Shown piece by piece: positions 26,481 through 35,283 of a DNA stretch of 64,000 bases (the stretch's first letter is position 1; every line of letters begins with the position of its first letter). Under the pieces are notes generated by a model. The model searched no databases and had not been told where the DNA came from. It worked only from the letters and a program-made list of their open reading frames with translations. Both the position numbers and the translations under genes were made by a program. Location: contig JANSYP010000003.1 in assembly GCA_024742405.1 (NCBI GenBank), forward strand, positions 62,001 to 126,000. Reading direction: 5' to 3'. Source of the DNA: Paracoccaceae bacterium. Lineage in GTDB: Bacteria; Pseudomonadota; Alphaproteobacteria; Rhodobacterales; Rhodobacteraceae.

Positions 26481-27367
26481 TCCACCGTCTCCTTGACCGA
26501 CCAGCGCATCACGCGGTTACCCGCAAGCCCGATCATCAGGATGAAAACAAAGCAACTGCCCAACAGCAGCAGCGCCAGCATCGCGCCCTTGCTCCAGTCC
26601 AGGATAACGACGATCTGCTCGTAGACCTGCACGGCGAGCGTCGTGAAACCGCCACCGCCGAGAAGCTGGGGGATGATGAAATTGGTGTAGGAGAGCGCGA
26701 AGACGATCGTCAGCCCCGCCACGATCCCGGGCATCGAGAGCGGGACCACGATCCTGAAAAAGGTGGATAAGCGGCTCGCGCCCATCCCGAGGGAGGCGGC
26801 TTCCATGTTCCTGTCGCGTGCCGCCAGGACGGTGATGAGCGGTAGCACCATGAACGGCAGATGCACTTGCGTCATCCCGATGATCACCGCGAAATCGGTG
26901 TTCAGCATTCGGAACGGGCGCTCGATCAGCCCCAGTTCGATCAGGGTGGAGTTGATCACCCCGCGCCGCCCGCCCAGGATCACGAGCCAGGCATAGGTGC
27001 GCACGATGGCGCTCGTCAGCAGGGGCGAGATCGTCAGGACTAGGATCAGCAGGCGCATCCGCCGACCGCTCTCGCTGTAGAGATAGGCGAGCGGATAGGC
27101 GAGCAGGAAGCACAGCAGCGTCGACAGCGTGCCGATATAGAATGACTTCCACCAGACCCACCAGAAGAGGTCATCGCTCAGCGTGTCGGTCAGGTAGCGC
27201 AGGGTGAACCCGTTTTCCTGAACCTGGCCGCGTTCGATCTCGGTGAAGCCAAAGGAAAAGAGCACCCCCATCGGTGCAATGAAGAAGATCGCCAGAAACA
27301 CGAAAGCCGGGACAGCGGGCCATACCCCGCGCCCATCGCGGAACCGCGTCCAGAAGGCCTCGGTCAT
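26477..27367 (-). CDS. ABC transporter permease, PotB-like
   Basis: A 296-residue permease. I place its start at the ATG overlapping the ATPase stop (MTEAFWTRFRDGRGVWPAVP), rather than a longer upstream extension. Visible features are an N-terminal helix, a long periplasmic loop (FTEIERGQVQENGFTLRYL), the EAA loop RNMEAASLGMGASRLSTFFRI and terminal helices. It forms the heterodimeric membrane channel with the PotC-like protein. The substrate class of this family includes polyamines, opines and modified amino acids, which would suit an amine-bearing glycoconjugate. Confidence 0.88.
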   Translation of the reverse strand: MTEAFWTRFRDGRGVWPAVPAFVFLAIFFIAPMGVLFSFGFTEIERGQVQENGFTLRYLTDTLSDDLFWWVWWKSFYIGTLSTLLCFLLAYPLAYLYSESGRRMRLLILVLTISPLLTSAIVRTYAWLVILGGRRGVINSTLIELGLIERPFRMLNTDFAVIIGMTQVHLPFMVLPLITVLAARDRNMEAASLGMGASRLSTFFRIVVPLSMPGIVAGLTIVFALSYTNFIIPQLLGGGGFTTLAVQVYEQIVVILDWSKGAMLALLLLGSCFVFILMIGLAGNRVMRWSVKETVE

Positions 27368-28380
27368 CAGGCGGCTCCCGGCAGCGCCACGCACGCATCC
27401 GGATTACGTATCGCGACCTGCGTATCGGCGCCAACGGCAAGGGGGACATGGCCGTCGCGATCGACCAGTGCGCGCAAGACGGTGCCGTCGGCAAGGGCCA
27501 CCTCGTATTCCATTGCCGGACCGGTCAGACGCGCGAAGACGACCTTGCCCGCTACGCCGTCGTCGGGCGTCCCGCCCAGCATCACATTCTCGGGCCGGAT
27601 CACCAGCGCCGCGTTGCCGTTGAGAGTCTTGGCCGCGTGCGAAAACCGCGCCGCCGCGTCGCGCGTCAGGATGTTCGCTGCCCCGATGAAGTCGGCCACA
27701 AAGGCCGAAGTGGGGTTATCGTAGATCTGCGCGGGTGCTGCGAATTGCTCTATCCGTCCTTCGGCCATCACGGCAATACGGTCGCTGATGGTCAGCGCCT
27801 CGGACTGATCGTGTGTGACACAAACGGCGGTGATTCCGACGCGCTTGACGATCTTGCGCAACTCGACCTGCATCGCGCCGCGCAGCTTCGCGTCCAGTGC
27901 GTTGAACGCCTCGTCCATCAACAGAACCTTGGGCTGCAGAATGAGCGAGCGTGCCAGAGCCACGCGCTGCTGCTGTCCGCCCGAAAGGGAATTGGGAAAG
28001 CGCCGGGCGAAATCGGTCAGGGACACCAAGTCCAGCGCGTCGGCCACCTCGCGCTTGATTTGATCGGCGGGCGCTTTACGCGCCTTCAGGCCGTAGGCGA
28101 CGTTCTCCTCGACGCTCATATGGGGAAAGAGCGCGTAATTCTGAAAGACGAAACCGACATCGCGCTGGTTTGGCGGCAGACGGGTCACGTCCTGACCAGC
28201 CAGCGTCAGCGTGCCGGCATCGGGAGTCTCAAAGCCCGCGATGCAGCGCAGCAGCGTGGTTTTCCCGCAGCCCGAAGCGCCAAGAAGCGTGACAACCTCC
28301 CCCCCCTCGACCGTCAGATCGCAGTCGCGCAACACGTGGTTGGCGCCGAAAAACTTGTTGATGCCCTGCGCGTCGATCAT
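27367..28380 (-). CDS. ABC transporter ATPase, PotA-like
   Basis: A 337-residue nucleotide-binding subunit beginning MIDAQGINKFFGANHVLRDC. Walker A is LLGASGCGKTTLLRC, the signature is LSGGQQQRVALARSL, Walker B is VLLMDEAFNALDA, and the switch histidine is in VTHDQSEAL. The last ~100 residues are the regulatory TOBE domain (VIRPENVMLGG). It powers the two downstream permeases. Upstream in-frame codons would add ten basic residues and are judged not coding. A 10-bp gap separates it from the upstream SIS gene. Confidence 0.92.
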   Translation of the reverse strand: MIDAQGINKFFGANHVLRDCDLTVEGGEVVTLLGASGCGKTTLLRCIAGFETPDAGTLTLAGQDVTRLPPNQRDVGFVFQNYALFPHMSVEENVAYGLKARKAPADQIKREVADALDLVSLTDFARRFPNSLSGGQQQRVALARSLILQPKVLLMDEAFNALDAKLRGAMQVELRKIVKRVGITAVCVTHDQSEALTISDRIAVMAEGRIEQFAAPAQIYDNPTSAFVADFIGAANILTRDAAARFSHAAKTLNGNAALVIRPENVMLGGTPDDGVAGKVVFARLTGPAMEYEVALADGTVLRALVDRDGHVPLAVGADTQVAIRNPDACVALPGAA

Positions 28381-28390
28381 GCCGTTTCCC

Positions 28391-29518
28391 CTAGACCGCT
28401 GTCTGCGCATCGCCGGCCAGCGCCAGAAGCGACCGGCGTGTGAGCCTGCGGCTGGTTTTGAACCGCTCGGTGTCGGTCTTCAGATGCATCCGTCGGTCGG
28501 GATCGAACCCGGTTGCCGCGGCCCAATGATAGCCGAAAAGCTGCGTGGCCACCGCAGCGAGAGCGAGCGGATCGACAGCGTCGGACGCTGGCCAGTCGAG
28601 CACCCAGTCGCCCGCGGCTACCATGCCTTCGGGGGCGATGGCCAGCGTGCGTACATCCATCGCCTTCAGCGCTTCTGCCGACGCCGCCGCGATCTCGCCC
28701 ACGGCGGGACTCGTGGGCAGCATCACCACCATTTCGCCCCGTTGCATCGTCCAGTACTGGCGATGGGCGAATTCCTCGACATCGTCGCTCCAGACGGGCG
28801 TGCCGCTCAACTCGACGATCTTTGCCGCGCCGTAGTCCGCAACCGCAATGCCAGCGGGTCCGCAGGACAGATAGCGCAAACCTGGCACGGCCGGAGCAAC
28901 CATTGCTGCCTCCCTGGCAACCGCATGGGCGCGGGGCAACAAGCTGTCCATCGCATCCGCCGTCGCCTCAAGCCGCGCGCGCAAACGTCCTGGCGGCACA
29001 CCTTGGGCTAAACCGGCGATCAGGCCCAGCATTGCTCGGGTGGCGGTAAAGCTCGACGTACCGCACAGAAACTTTGCCATGTCGGGCAGCTTCAGACTGA
29101 TATTGGGAAGTCCAAGGTCCGACAGACGGCCGCCATCGCTGTTGGTCAGCGAAACCGCGACGCCGCAAGTTGCCTGCGCGACCTCGGCGGCCTCGACCGT
29201 CCGATCGACATTGCCGGACATCGAAATGGCCACAGCCCGATCCGCCCGCGTCAGCGCCGGACCGACCCCGCCCGATACTTCTAGGCCGGAGGCGCCCGTA
29301 ACGCCCGCCACGCTCCGCGCCGCGAACCAGCCATCGCCACTGCCGAATGCCACGATCCGGCCTCCGGAACCCGGAGCAAGCCGGTGCTCTGAGCAAAAGC
29401 CGGCCACTTCATCGAGACGCGTCGCCAGCCCCCGCAGAACGGCAGGCTGGCGGTCGATGTCGGCGAGCATCGGGGCGGCAGGGGCCACCCCGTGCGGCTG
29501 TTCAGGTTGCGAATTCAC
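28391..29518 (-). CDS. SIS-domain protein, copy 2
   Basis: About 375 residues with two SIS domains, carrying IVAFGSGDGWFAARSVAG, AVAISMSGNVDRTVEAAEVA, SLTNSDGGRLSDLG and, in the second half, YLSCGPAGIAVADYGAAKIVE and DDVEEFAHRQYWTMQRGEM. It has the general look of AgaS/GlmS isomerase-type proteins, but the first-domain SSGST is SMSGN, so its phosphate loop differs. I favour the GTG that overlaps the binding-protein stop; an ATG 48 bp downstream is also possible. It lies between binding-protein and ATPase genes, an unusual position implying tight coupling of uptake and metabolism. Confidence 0.78.
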   Translation of the reverse strand: MNSQPEQPHGVAPAAPMLADIDRQPAVLRGLATRLDEVAGFCSEHRLAPGSGGRIVAFGSGDGWFAARSVAGVTGASGLEVSGGVGPALTRADRAVAISMSGNVDRTVEAAEVAQATCGVAVSLTNSDGGRLSDLGLPNISLKLPDMAKFLCGTSSFTATRAMLGLIAGLAQGVPPGRLRARLEATADAMDSLLPRAHAVAREAAMVAPAVPGLRYLSCGPAGIAVADYGAAKIVELSGTPVWSDDVEEFAHRQYWTMQRGEMVVMLPTSPAVGEIAAASAEALKAMDVRTLAIAPEGMVAAGDWVLDWPASDAVDPLALAAVATQLFGYHWAAATGFDPDRRMHLKTDTERFKTSRRLTRRSLLALAGDAQTAV

Positions 29519-30542
29519 GATCGAACCGCTCCACAAGTTCGGGGCGAACCTTCACGATCTCGGCCCAGTCCACGGTCTGCAGGGCAGCGACCTCTTCGGG
29601 CGTAGACGGAGTGTAGGGGCGCGCGGCCTCCGGCACGTCCACACCCTGCACCGTCACACCGAAATAGTAGGGCGCTGCGGCGGCAAGCTCCTGATAATCA
29701 TCGCTGATGATCCCGTCCATCCAGCGATAGACCAATTCGGTATCGCGCGCGCCGGTGATTTCGGACATGACCGACAGGATCGCGACGGGACCGGGATCGG
29801 GCTTCACGAACTTGATCGGCAGACCCTTTTCGGCGGCCACGGCGGCATCGTTGTTCCACAACGGGGCGACGGCGATCTCGCCGCGTTCCAGCATTTGCGC
29901 CAGGATCCGCGGGCTGCGCCCCGCAAGCGGGTTCAGTTCCTTTAGCTTCGCCCAGGCGGGATCCAGATCCGTCTCCGATCCGCCAAAGATCTTGGCCGTC
30001 ATCGCCAGCGTGCCGAGACCGAGGTTCGACGACGTGCGGCAGATGCCGACCATATCGGCATATTCCTCGTTCCACATATCGGCCCAGCTGGTGGGCGGAG
30101 TGTCGACCATCTCTTCGTTGTAGGCCAGACCGATCAGCGAGAATGTGGCAGGCACGCCGTAGCCTTGGGTCTTCGGCCAGAATTCGGGCACGACATTGTC
30201 GTAGTTTTCGAGGCGTGTGGGGTCGAGTTTCTGGATGTAGCCGTCGCGGATCGCGATCAGGTGCGGCGGCTCGCCGTTTGGCATCGCGTCATAGGGGCTG
30301 AAGCCCTGCGCAGCCTTGATCTGGGCAACGATATCCTGGCTCTCGCTCGGCACGAGGCGCACGGTCAGGTTCGGAATCTCCCTTTGCAGCTTGTCGCCGA
30401 GCCAGCGATGGGGTTCCTGCAGCGCACCGCCATAGCTGATCACGATCAGCTCCTTTTCCTGGGCACGGACGATCGTGGGCGCGGCGACAAGCGAGCTGGC
30501 CGCAAGCGCCGTTGTCGTAAAGCTTCGACGTGTCAGTTTCAT
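29502..30542 (-). CDS. ABC transporter substrate-binding protein, PotD/family-1-like, Tat-exported
   Basis: A 346-residue periplasmic receptor. The N-terminus MKLTRRSFTTTALAASSLV with APTIVRAQ is a twin-arginine signal with a cleavage-like site after AQ. The mature protein starts with the strand ELIVISYGGALQEPH and contains DGYIQKLDPTRLENYDN, WNEEYADMVGICRTSSNLGL and PLWNNDAAVAAEKGLPIKFV, typical of the polyamine/iron/opine binding family. It delivers the island's substrate to the importer. A clear spacer separates it from the upstream SIS gene. The ligand is not predictable, but the pocket family favours cationic or amino compounds. Confidence 0.88.
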   Translation of the reverse strand: MKLTRRSFTTTALAASSLVAAPTIVRAQEKELIVISYGGALQEPHRWLGDKLQREIPNLTVRLVPSESQDIVAQIKAAQGFSPYDAMPNGEPPHLIAIRDGYIQKLDPTRLENYDNVVPEFWPKTQGYGVPATFSLIGLAYNEEMVDTPPTSWADMWNEEYADMVGICRTSSNLGLGTLAMTAKIFGGSETDLDPAWAKLKELNPLAGRSPRILAQMLERGEIAVAPLWNNDAAVAAEKGLPIKFVKPDPGPVAILSVMSEITGARDTELVYRWMDGIISDDYQELAAAAPYYFGVTVQGVDVPEAARPYTPSTPEEVAALQTVDWAEIVKVRPELVERFDREFAT

Positions 30543-30593
30543 GTCTTCTCTCCTGTTGGGGCCGCGCAGGCGGTCGGTCGGTTCTTTGGGCTG

Positions 30594-31778
30594 TCAGGCG
30601 AATTCCGTGCGCAGATCGCCGCCACGGATCAGCCAGCGGTCATCGGTTCGGCGGAGCGGGATCTCAGACACGCTCCGGCGCCGGGCAAGGTGCAACGCGA
30701 GAAGCTGAGCCGGCACGTGGAACGTGAGCGGCGACAGGAGCTCGTCGCGCGCATCAGGCAGTGCCACAACTGCCTCGGCGTCGTTCTGCCCAAAAAGCTG
30801 CGGGTCGTCCGTCACGAGTATCGCACGACCACCGGCCTGCCGGATACCCGTCAGAATCTCGGCCGCACGGTCCGTGGACCGCCCCTTGGGGGCCAACACC
30901 AGGACCACGGCTCCAGCCCCCCAGCCAAGCGTCAGAAAATATTGCAGATGCGCCCATTCCTCGAGGTCCTGCGACACACCGTTGAGCGGCACCTGCTCAT
31001 GGAATTTCGCCGCGCTGTAGTCCGCCGTGCCGCGGCTCGGACCGGCGCCGAGAACCCACAGGGTGTCGACCCCGTCCATCGACCTGGCCAGGTCGCGCAT
31101 GACCGGATCGGCCGCCTGCGCAGCCGCGCCGACATCGCCGATCCCCTGCTCGATCTTGTCGCGCCAGTCCACCGCACCCTCTTGGCTCATCGTGCCGCGC
31201 AAGCAGCCTGCATGAAGTCCGAGGGCATAGAGCGCGACCAGTCCCGCCATGTATTCCGCGGCGTTCAGATACACGCGCGGTGACCAGTCCGGCGTTGTGC
31301 CCCGCAGGGCGACGGGCCGATGCAGCACGACATCTGCCGACGCCGCGAGCGGCCCGTCGCGCGAGCCGACCACGCCGACTGTCGGCACGCCGAGCTTCTG
31401 CGCCAATGCGGCTGTCTCACGCGTGCGGGTCGATCCGCCGGAGTTGGACACGGCAATCAGGACGGCGCGGGCCGCCTCTTCGGGCAACTCGTATCGCGCG
31501 CATTCGATCGAGGTCGACACCCGCACGTCCAGCCCGCTGAACAGGCGCAACGCCCTGCCCGCCGACGCGGCGGCAAAGAGGCTGTCGCCCGACCCGGAGA
31601 GCAGAAATCTGTCACGCTTTTCCGCGCCAGCCAGATCGAGCATCCGCGCTGCCGCCGTTCCGGCGGCCTCGAAAATTGCACCGACATCGACACTGTGCGC
31701 GGCCTGTGAGAGCGCTGCGGGGAAAGCGCCCGCAACTTGGTCATTCTCCGCCCTAAGCTGCGCGTTGCTCGTGTGCAT
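30594..31778 (-). CDS. SIS-domain protein, copy 3
   Basis: A 394-residue two-SIS-domain protein, first gene of the minus operon. I chose the ATG (MHTSNAQLRAENDQ) preceded by GGGGAGG. It shows FLLSGSGDSLFAAASAGRAL and LIAVSNSGGSTRTRETAALA in the first domain. The second has LWVLGAGPSRGTADYSAAKFHE and SQDLEEWAHLQYFLTLGWG. The intact S-N-S-G-G-S loop suggests a working phosphosugar site, in contrast to copy 2. Copies 2 and 3 in one operon may form a hetero-oligomer. Possible roles are deglycase, isomerase or aldose-ketose interconversion. Confidence 0.8.
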   Translation of the reverse strand: MHTSNAQLRAENDQVAGAFPAALSQAAHSVDVGAIFEAAGTAAARMLDLAGAEKRDRFLLSGSGDSLFAAASAGRALRLFSGLDVRVSTSIECARYELPEEAARAVLIAVSNSGGSTRTRETAALAQKLGVPTVGVVGSRDGPLAASADVVLHRPVALRGTTPDWSPRVYLNAAEYMAGLVALYALGLHAGCLRGTMSQEGAVDWRDKIEQGIGDVGAAAQAADPVMRDLARSMDGVDTLWVLGAGPSRGTADYSAAKFHEQVPLNGVSQDLEEWAHLQYFLTLGWGAGAVVLVLAPKGRSTDRAAEILTGIRQAGGRAILVTDDPQLFGQNDAEAVVALPDARDELLSPLTFHVPAQLLALHLARRRSVSEIPLRRTDDRWLIRGGDLRTEFA

Positions 31779-32528
31779 CTGATGAGACCTCCCCGCGAGT
31801 CTGCAAATCAACCGCAGTCACTTTCATTTACTTTGGTTTTTGATTTTTTGCAAAGAACAAGATGCTTGGCCCGCGCAAAGCTTGCTCTGCCAATAGGTTC
31901 GAATGCCCCCAAGCATCTCATTTTTATTTATGTTTAACATATATATACAGGATATCCTGCATTCCTTTACCAAGCTCCTTCGCATGACCCCGAGTTTCCC
32001 GACGTTCAAAACTCCACCGGAACGACCTTCGTCTGCTTACTTTTCCAGCAGTTACAAAAGCAGAACTGACGCAACACACGGGAATCGCCACGGCTGACCG
32101 TTTTCCACTGCGTTGAACTGCAACAGCGGTGGCGCTCGGACAGGATCCGCGATTTCAACCCTGTCGCAGAGAGACCGGCACGCGCGTCCGCGCGCCAGCG
32201 CTGCCGCAGGCCCGAGGTCCGGGGCTTTGCTTCAATTCTGATCAGACCGCCCAGCATCGACCGGTACGATGGGACCCAGGGACAATCGAGCGCTGGCGTC
32301 AGTCCTACAAGCACCCCATACTGCCGTCACATGATTACGTGTCATGACGTTTGAGGCGGCAGATGCATCCTCTGCGCCCTGAGACGACGGGCGACTTGCC
32401 CCAAGGGAGCGAACTTCGCGGGAGCAGCACACGCCCGCAATGAGTATCGCAACCAAACGAACAAACCCGCTGGCGTGATAACAGCCAGCCGACGCGGAAC
32501 ACCGCGCATGGTAACTGAGGGACACGGA
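31779..32528 (+). other. Intergenic region between the catabolic island and the betaine operon
   Basis: About 750 bases without a convincing gene. The left part contains the candidate operator of the minus operon and a markedly AT-rich tract (about 31910-31950) with the perfect palindrome CAGGATATCCTG at 31948-31959. The middle (32040-32260) is GC-rich with patchy open frames on both strands, possibly a decayed fragment I cannot identify. The right end should hold the promoter of the BCCT gene, whose ATG is preceded by GAGGGACACGGA. Confidence 0.45.
31821..31850. promoter_or_regulatory. Candidate DeoR-family operator upstream of the minus operon
   Basis: ACTTTCATTT is followed directly by ACTTTGGTTT and TTGATTTTTT, three 10-bp T-rich repeats. 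They sit 43-72 bp upstream of the first minus-operon start (SIS copy 3), a promoter-proximal position. The CTTTC/CTTTG repeats at 10-bp phasing resemble those over the deoR start, suggesting one regulator for both operons (inference). Confidence 0.45.
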
Positions 32529-33749
32529 ATGGCCGGCACATTATCAATTATCATCTCATTTGGCATATTGCTGGCGCTTGCGCTGGTGACGTTCTGCACC
32601 ATCAAATGGTGGAACCTGCGTGCGATCGGCGTCACGCCGGTCCCTCTGTTCACCTTCATAGCGATACTCTTCACATCGGGCCTCGATGTCGGCCTCATCA
32701 TGTTTCCGCTGGGCGAGTTTCCGACCTATGCCGATCCGGAGAACGCTGGCGATTACGGTTTCACCAACCCGCTGGCGATCGAGTTCGGCTTCTGGGGCTT
32801 CCTGATCTGGAGCTTCTATTTTCTCACCAGCTTCTACTTCTGCATTGTCGAGCCGCATGTGAAGTTCTTTCAGATCCCCTTCGTGCGGATCCTCAACAAC
32901 ATCGTCATCATCGGGACCTGCGCCTTCACGGCGAGCCTGTTCCTGATCTACCTGCCCTTCTACATCCCCGAAATGGGCGATGGGGAAACGGTGATCACGA
33001 CTTTCTATCTGATCGTCTTCTGCGTCATCCTGGCGGCGGCTTATTCGAGCACGGACATCAAGTTCGTGCGCATCCTGAGCGTCGGCTCCACTTTCCTCTT
33101 CGTGGCACTGATCGTCATGATGTGGCTCTATAGCGGCATGGGCGTAGGCGGCATGGCCAGCAATCTGGGCGAGTTGACCTCCGGCTATTTCAGCAACATC
33201 CACAAGTTCGCCACACCGATCAACGAGTACCACGAGTTCTACCTGTTCTGGTGGTTCGCCTGGTCGATCATGATCGGACAGTTCACGTCGCGCTTCGTCG
33301 GCGGGCTGAAGACGCAGCATCTGCTGCTGGCGCTGCTGATCATCCCGTCCATCCCGCTCGCGGTCTGGTTTTCGGTGCTCTATTTCTACTTCACCAACGG
33401 GATCGACACGACGGGACTGCTCAACATCGCCATGGTCATCGTCGGCGTGACCTTTGTGATCAACTCGCTCGACAGTCTGATCCGGCTCTATTCCGACAAC
33501 CTGTCGCTGACGCCCGCGCGGCTGGGTAAGACCTGGTACATCGTCGGCAATGTCGCTGTGCTCTTCGGACTGACGCTCGCGTTCCAGACCCAGTGGCTGC
33601 AGATCCAGTGGATCGGCGCGGTTGTCGTGGGCATCTATCTGGCCTGTGTCATCTACATCCTGCTGTTGAAGCGGGCCGATGTCGCCGCGATCAAGGCGTC
33701 TCCAGAGGAGAACAAGTTGGACTTCGACAAGATCGAAGCGGTCCGTTAG
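32529..33749 (+). CDS. BCCT-like (betaine/choline/carnitine) transporter, short form
   Basis: A 406-residue polytopic membrane protein. The clearest signature is [21 protein letters not shown] near residue 240, the counterpart of the BCCT GWTxFYWAWW...PF.G.FIARIS segment; the rest diverges. Classical BCCT carriers are 500-700 residues with 12 helices; this one is shorter at both ends, with about 10-11 helices. The 5' end uses an ATG with a good GGA-type ribosome site. It is followed by betaine aldehyde and choline dehydrogenase genes, so choline uptake is the likely job. Confidence in the family is good, in the substrate moderate. Confidence 0.78.
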   Translation: MAGTLSIIISFGILLALALVTFCTIKWWNLRAIGVTPVPLFTFIAILFTSGLDVGLIMFPLGEFPTYADPENAGDYGFTNPLAIEFGFWGFLIWSFYFLTSFYFCIVEPHVKFFQIPFVRILNNIVIIGTCAFTASLFLIYLPFYIPEMGDGETVITTFYLIVFCVILAAAYSSTDIKFVRILSVGSTFLFVALIVMMWLYSGMGVGGMASNLGELTSGYFSNIHKFATPINEYHEFYLFWWFAWSIMIGQFTSRFVGGLKTQHLLLALLIIPSIPLAVWFSVLYFYFTNGIDTTGLLNIAMVIVGVTFVINSLDSLIRLYSDNLSLTPARLGKTWYIVGNVAVLFGLTLAFQTQWLQIQWIGAVVVGIYLACVIYILLLKRADVAAIKASPEENKLDFDKIEAVR

Positions 33750-33758
33750 ACCCCACTG

Positions 33759-33782
33759 CGCCCCTGCCATGTGGCGGGGGCG
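33759..33782 (+). terminator. GC-rich hairpin between the BCCT and betB genes
   Basis: CGCCCCTGCC, loop ATGT, then GGCGGGGGCG form a 10-bp stem with one T-G wobble, followed by TATTCT. It lies 10 bp after the BCCT stop and 26 bp before the betB start. It could be a leaky terminator or a processing or stabilising hairpin that sets different levels of transporter and enzymes. Confidence 0.5.
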
Positions 33783-33807
33783 TATTCTGATCCGCCTGGA
33801 GCTGGCA

Positions 33808-35283
33808 ATGCCGGACTATTCTCTTGCGCCCGAGGGGTCGCACTTCATCGATGGCGCCTATGTCGAAGATCCGGCCGGGGCCGAGATCACGGTGATCTTT
33901 CCTGCCACTGGCGAGGTGATCGCGCGGCTGCACTCTGCCACGGCGCCGATCGTGGACGCCGCGGTCGAGAGCGCACAGCGCGCCCAGTGGATATGGGCGG
34001 AAATGGCCCCTGTGGATCGCGGACGCGTGCTGCTGCGTGCGGCCGAGCTGATCCGCGCGCGCAATGATGCCCTGTCTGAGCTGGAAACCTACGACACCGG
34101 CAAGCCGATTCAGGAGACGCTCGTCGCCGACGCGACCTCCGGCGCTGACAGTCTGGAGTTCTTCGGCGGGCTGATTGCGGCGGATACCGGCCAGTACATT
34201 CCCCTCGGTGGTGGTGATTTCGCCTTTACCAAGCGCGAGCCGCTGGGCGTCTGCCTCGGGATCGGGGCCTGGAACTATCCCACGCAAATCGCCTGCTGGA
34301 AGGCGGCGCCGGCCCTGGCGGGCGGCAACGCGATGGTGTTCAAACCGTCGGAGACCACGCCGCTCTGCGCGTTGAAGATCGCCGAGATCTTTGTCGAAGC
34401 CGGGGCACCTAAGGGTCTATTCAACGTGGTGCAGGGCTATGGCGATGTGGGCGGGATGCTGGTGGGGCACCCTGCGATCGACAAGGTCTCGCTCACGGGC
34501 TCGGTGCCCACCGGCCGCAAGGTTGCCGGGGCGGCTGCGGGCGCGTTGAAGCACGTGACAATGGAGCTGGGCGGGAAATCCCCGCTGATCGTTTTTGAAG
34601 ATGCCGATATCGAGAGCGCCATCGGTGCGGCCATGCTGGGCAACTTCTATTCTTCCGGCCAGATCTGCTCCAATGGGACCCGGGTTTTCGTCCATGAAGC
34701 GGTCCATGACCGGTTCGTGGCGCGGCTGAAGGAGCGCACCGAGAGCATTCGCATCGGCGACCCGCGTGATCCGGAGGTGCAGTACGGGCCCATGGTGACC
34801 GAGGCGCAGATGCAAATCGCGCTCGACTATGTCGCCATCGGTCAGAGCGAGGGGGCAATCCTTCAAACGGGCGGCGCGCGGGTCGTGCCCGAGGACGCGG
34901 CGGACGGGTTCTTCGTCAGCCCCGCGGTGTTCACTGCGGTCACGGACGACATGCGCATCGCTCGCGAAGAGATCTTCGGGCCCGTTATGAGCGTCTTGAA
35001 ATTCGCTACAGAGGACGAAGTCGTCGCCCGCGCGAATGCAACGGAGTTCGGTCTTGCCGCCGGCGTCTTCACCCAGGACATCACCCGCGCGCACAGGGTG
35101 ATAGATGCGCTCGAGGCCGGCACCTGCTGGATCAACACCTACAATCTGACGCCGGTACAGATGCCGTTCGGCGGCATCAAGGCCTCCGGGTTCGGACGGG
35201 AGAACTCCGCCGCGGCGCTCGATCACTACACGCAGTTGAAATCCGTCTATGTCGCCTCGGGACCGGTGGAGAGCCCCTATTGA
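33808..35283 (+). CDS. betB: Betaine aldehyde dehydrogenase
   Basis: A 491-residue NAD(P)+-dependent aldehyde dehydrogenase. Motifs present are [20 protein letters not shown] (cofactor-binding), [26 protein letters not shown] with the general-base Glu, and [16 protein letters not shown] with the nucleophilic Cys. [12 protein letters not shown] is near the C-terminus. The Trp-Asn-Tyr-Pro pattern and operon partners identify it as BetB, which oxidises betaine aldehyde to glycine betaine, an osmoprotectant. GGAG precedes the ATG. The betA start overlaps its stop by one base, so the two are coupled. Confidence 0.92.
   Translation: MPDYSLAPEGSHFIDGAYVEDPAGAEITVIFPATGEVIARLHSATAPIVDAAVESAQRAQWIWAEMAPVDRGRVLLRAAELIRARNDALSELETYDTGKPIQETLVADATSGADSLEFFGGLIAADTGQYIPLGGGDFAFTKREPLGVCLGIGAWNYPTQIACWKAAPALAGGNAMVFKPSETTPLCALKIAEIFVEAGAPKGLFNVVQGYGDVGGMLVGHPAIDKVSLTGSVPTGRKVAGAAAGALKHVTMELGGKSPLIVFEDADIESAIGAAMLGNFYSSGQICSNGTRVFVHEAVHDRFVARLKERTESIRIGDPRDPEVQYGPMVTEAQMQIALDYVAIGQSEGAILQTGGARVVPEDAADGFFVSPAVFTAVTDDMRIAREEIFGPVMSVLKFATEDEVVARANATEFGLAAGVFTQDITRAHRVIDALEAGTCWINTYNLTPVQMPFGGIKASGFGRENSAAALDHYTQLKSVYVASGPVESPY

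Noticed and set aside
32006-32314. A minus-strand frame in the gap before the BCCT gene
   Set aside because: The product is cysteine/arginine-rich with no homology features and no ribosome site; possible decayed fragment at most.
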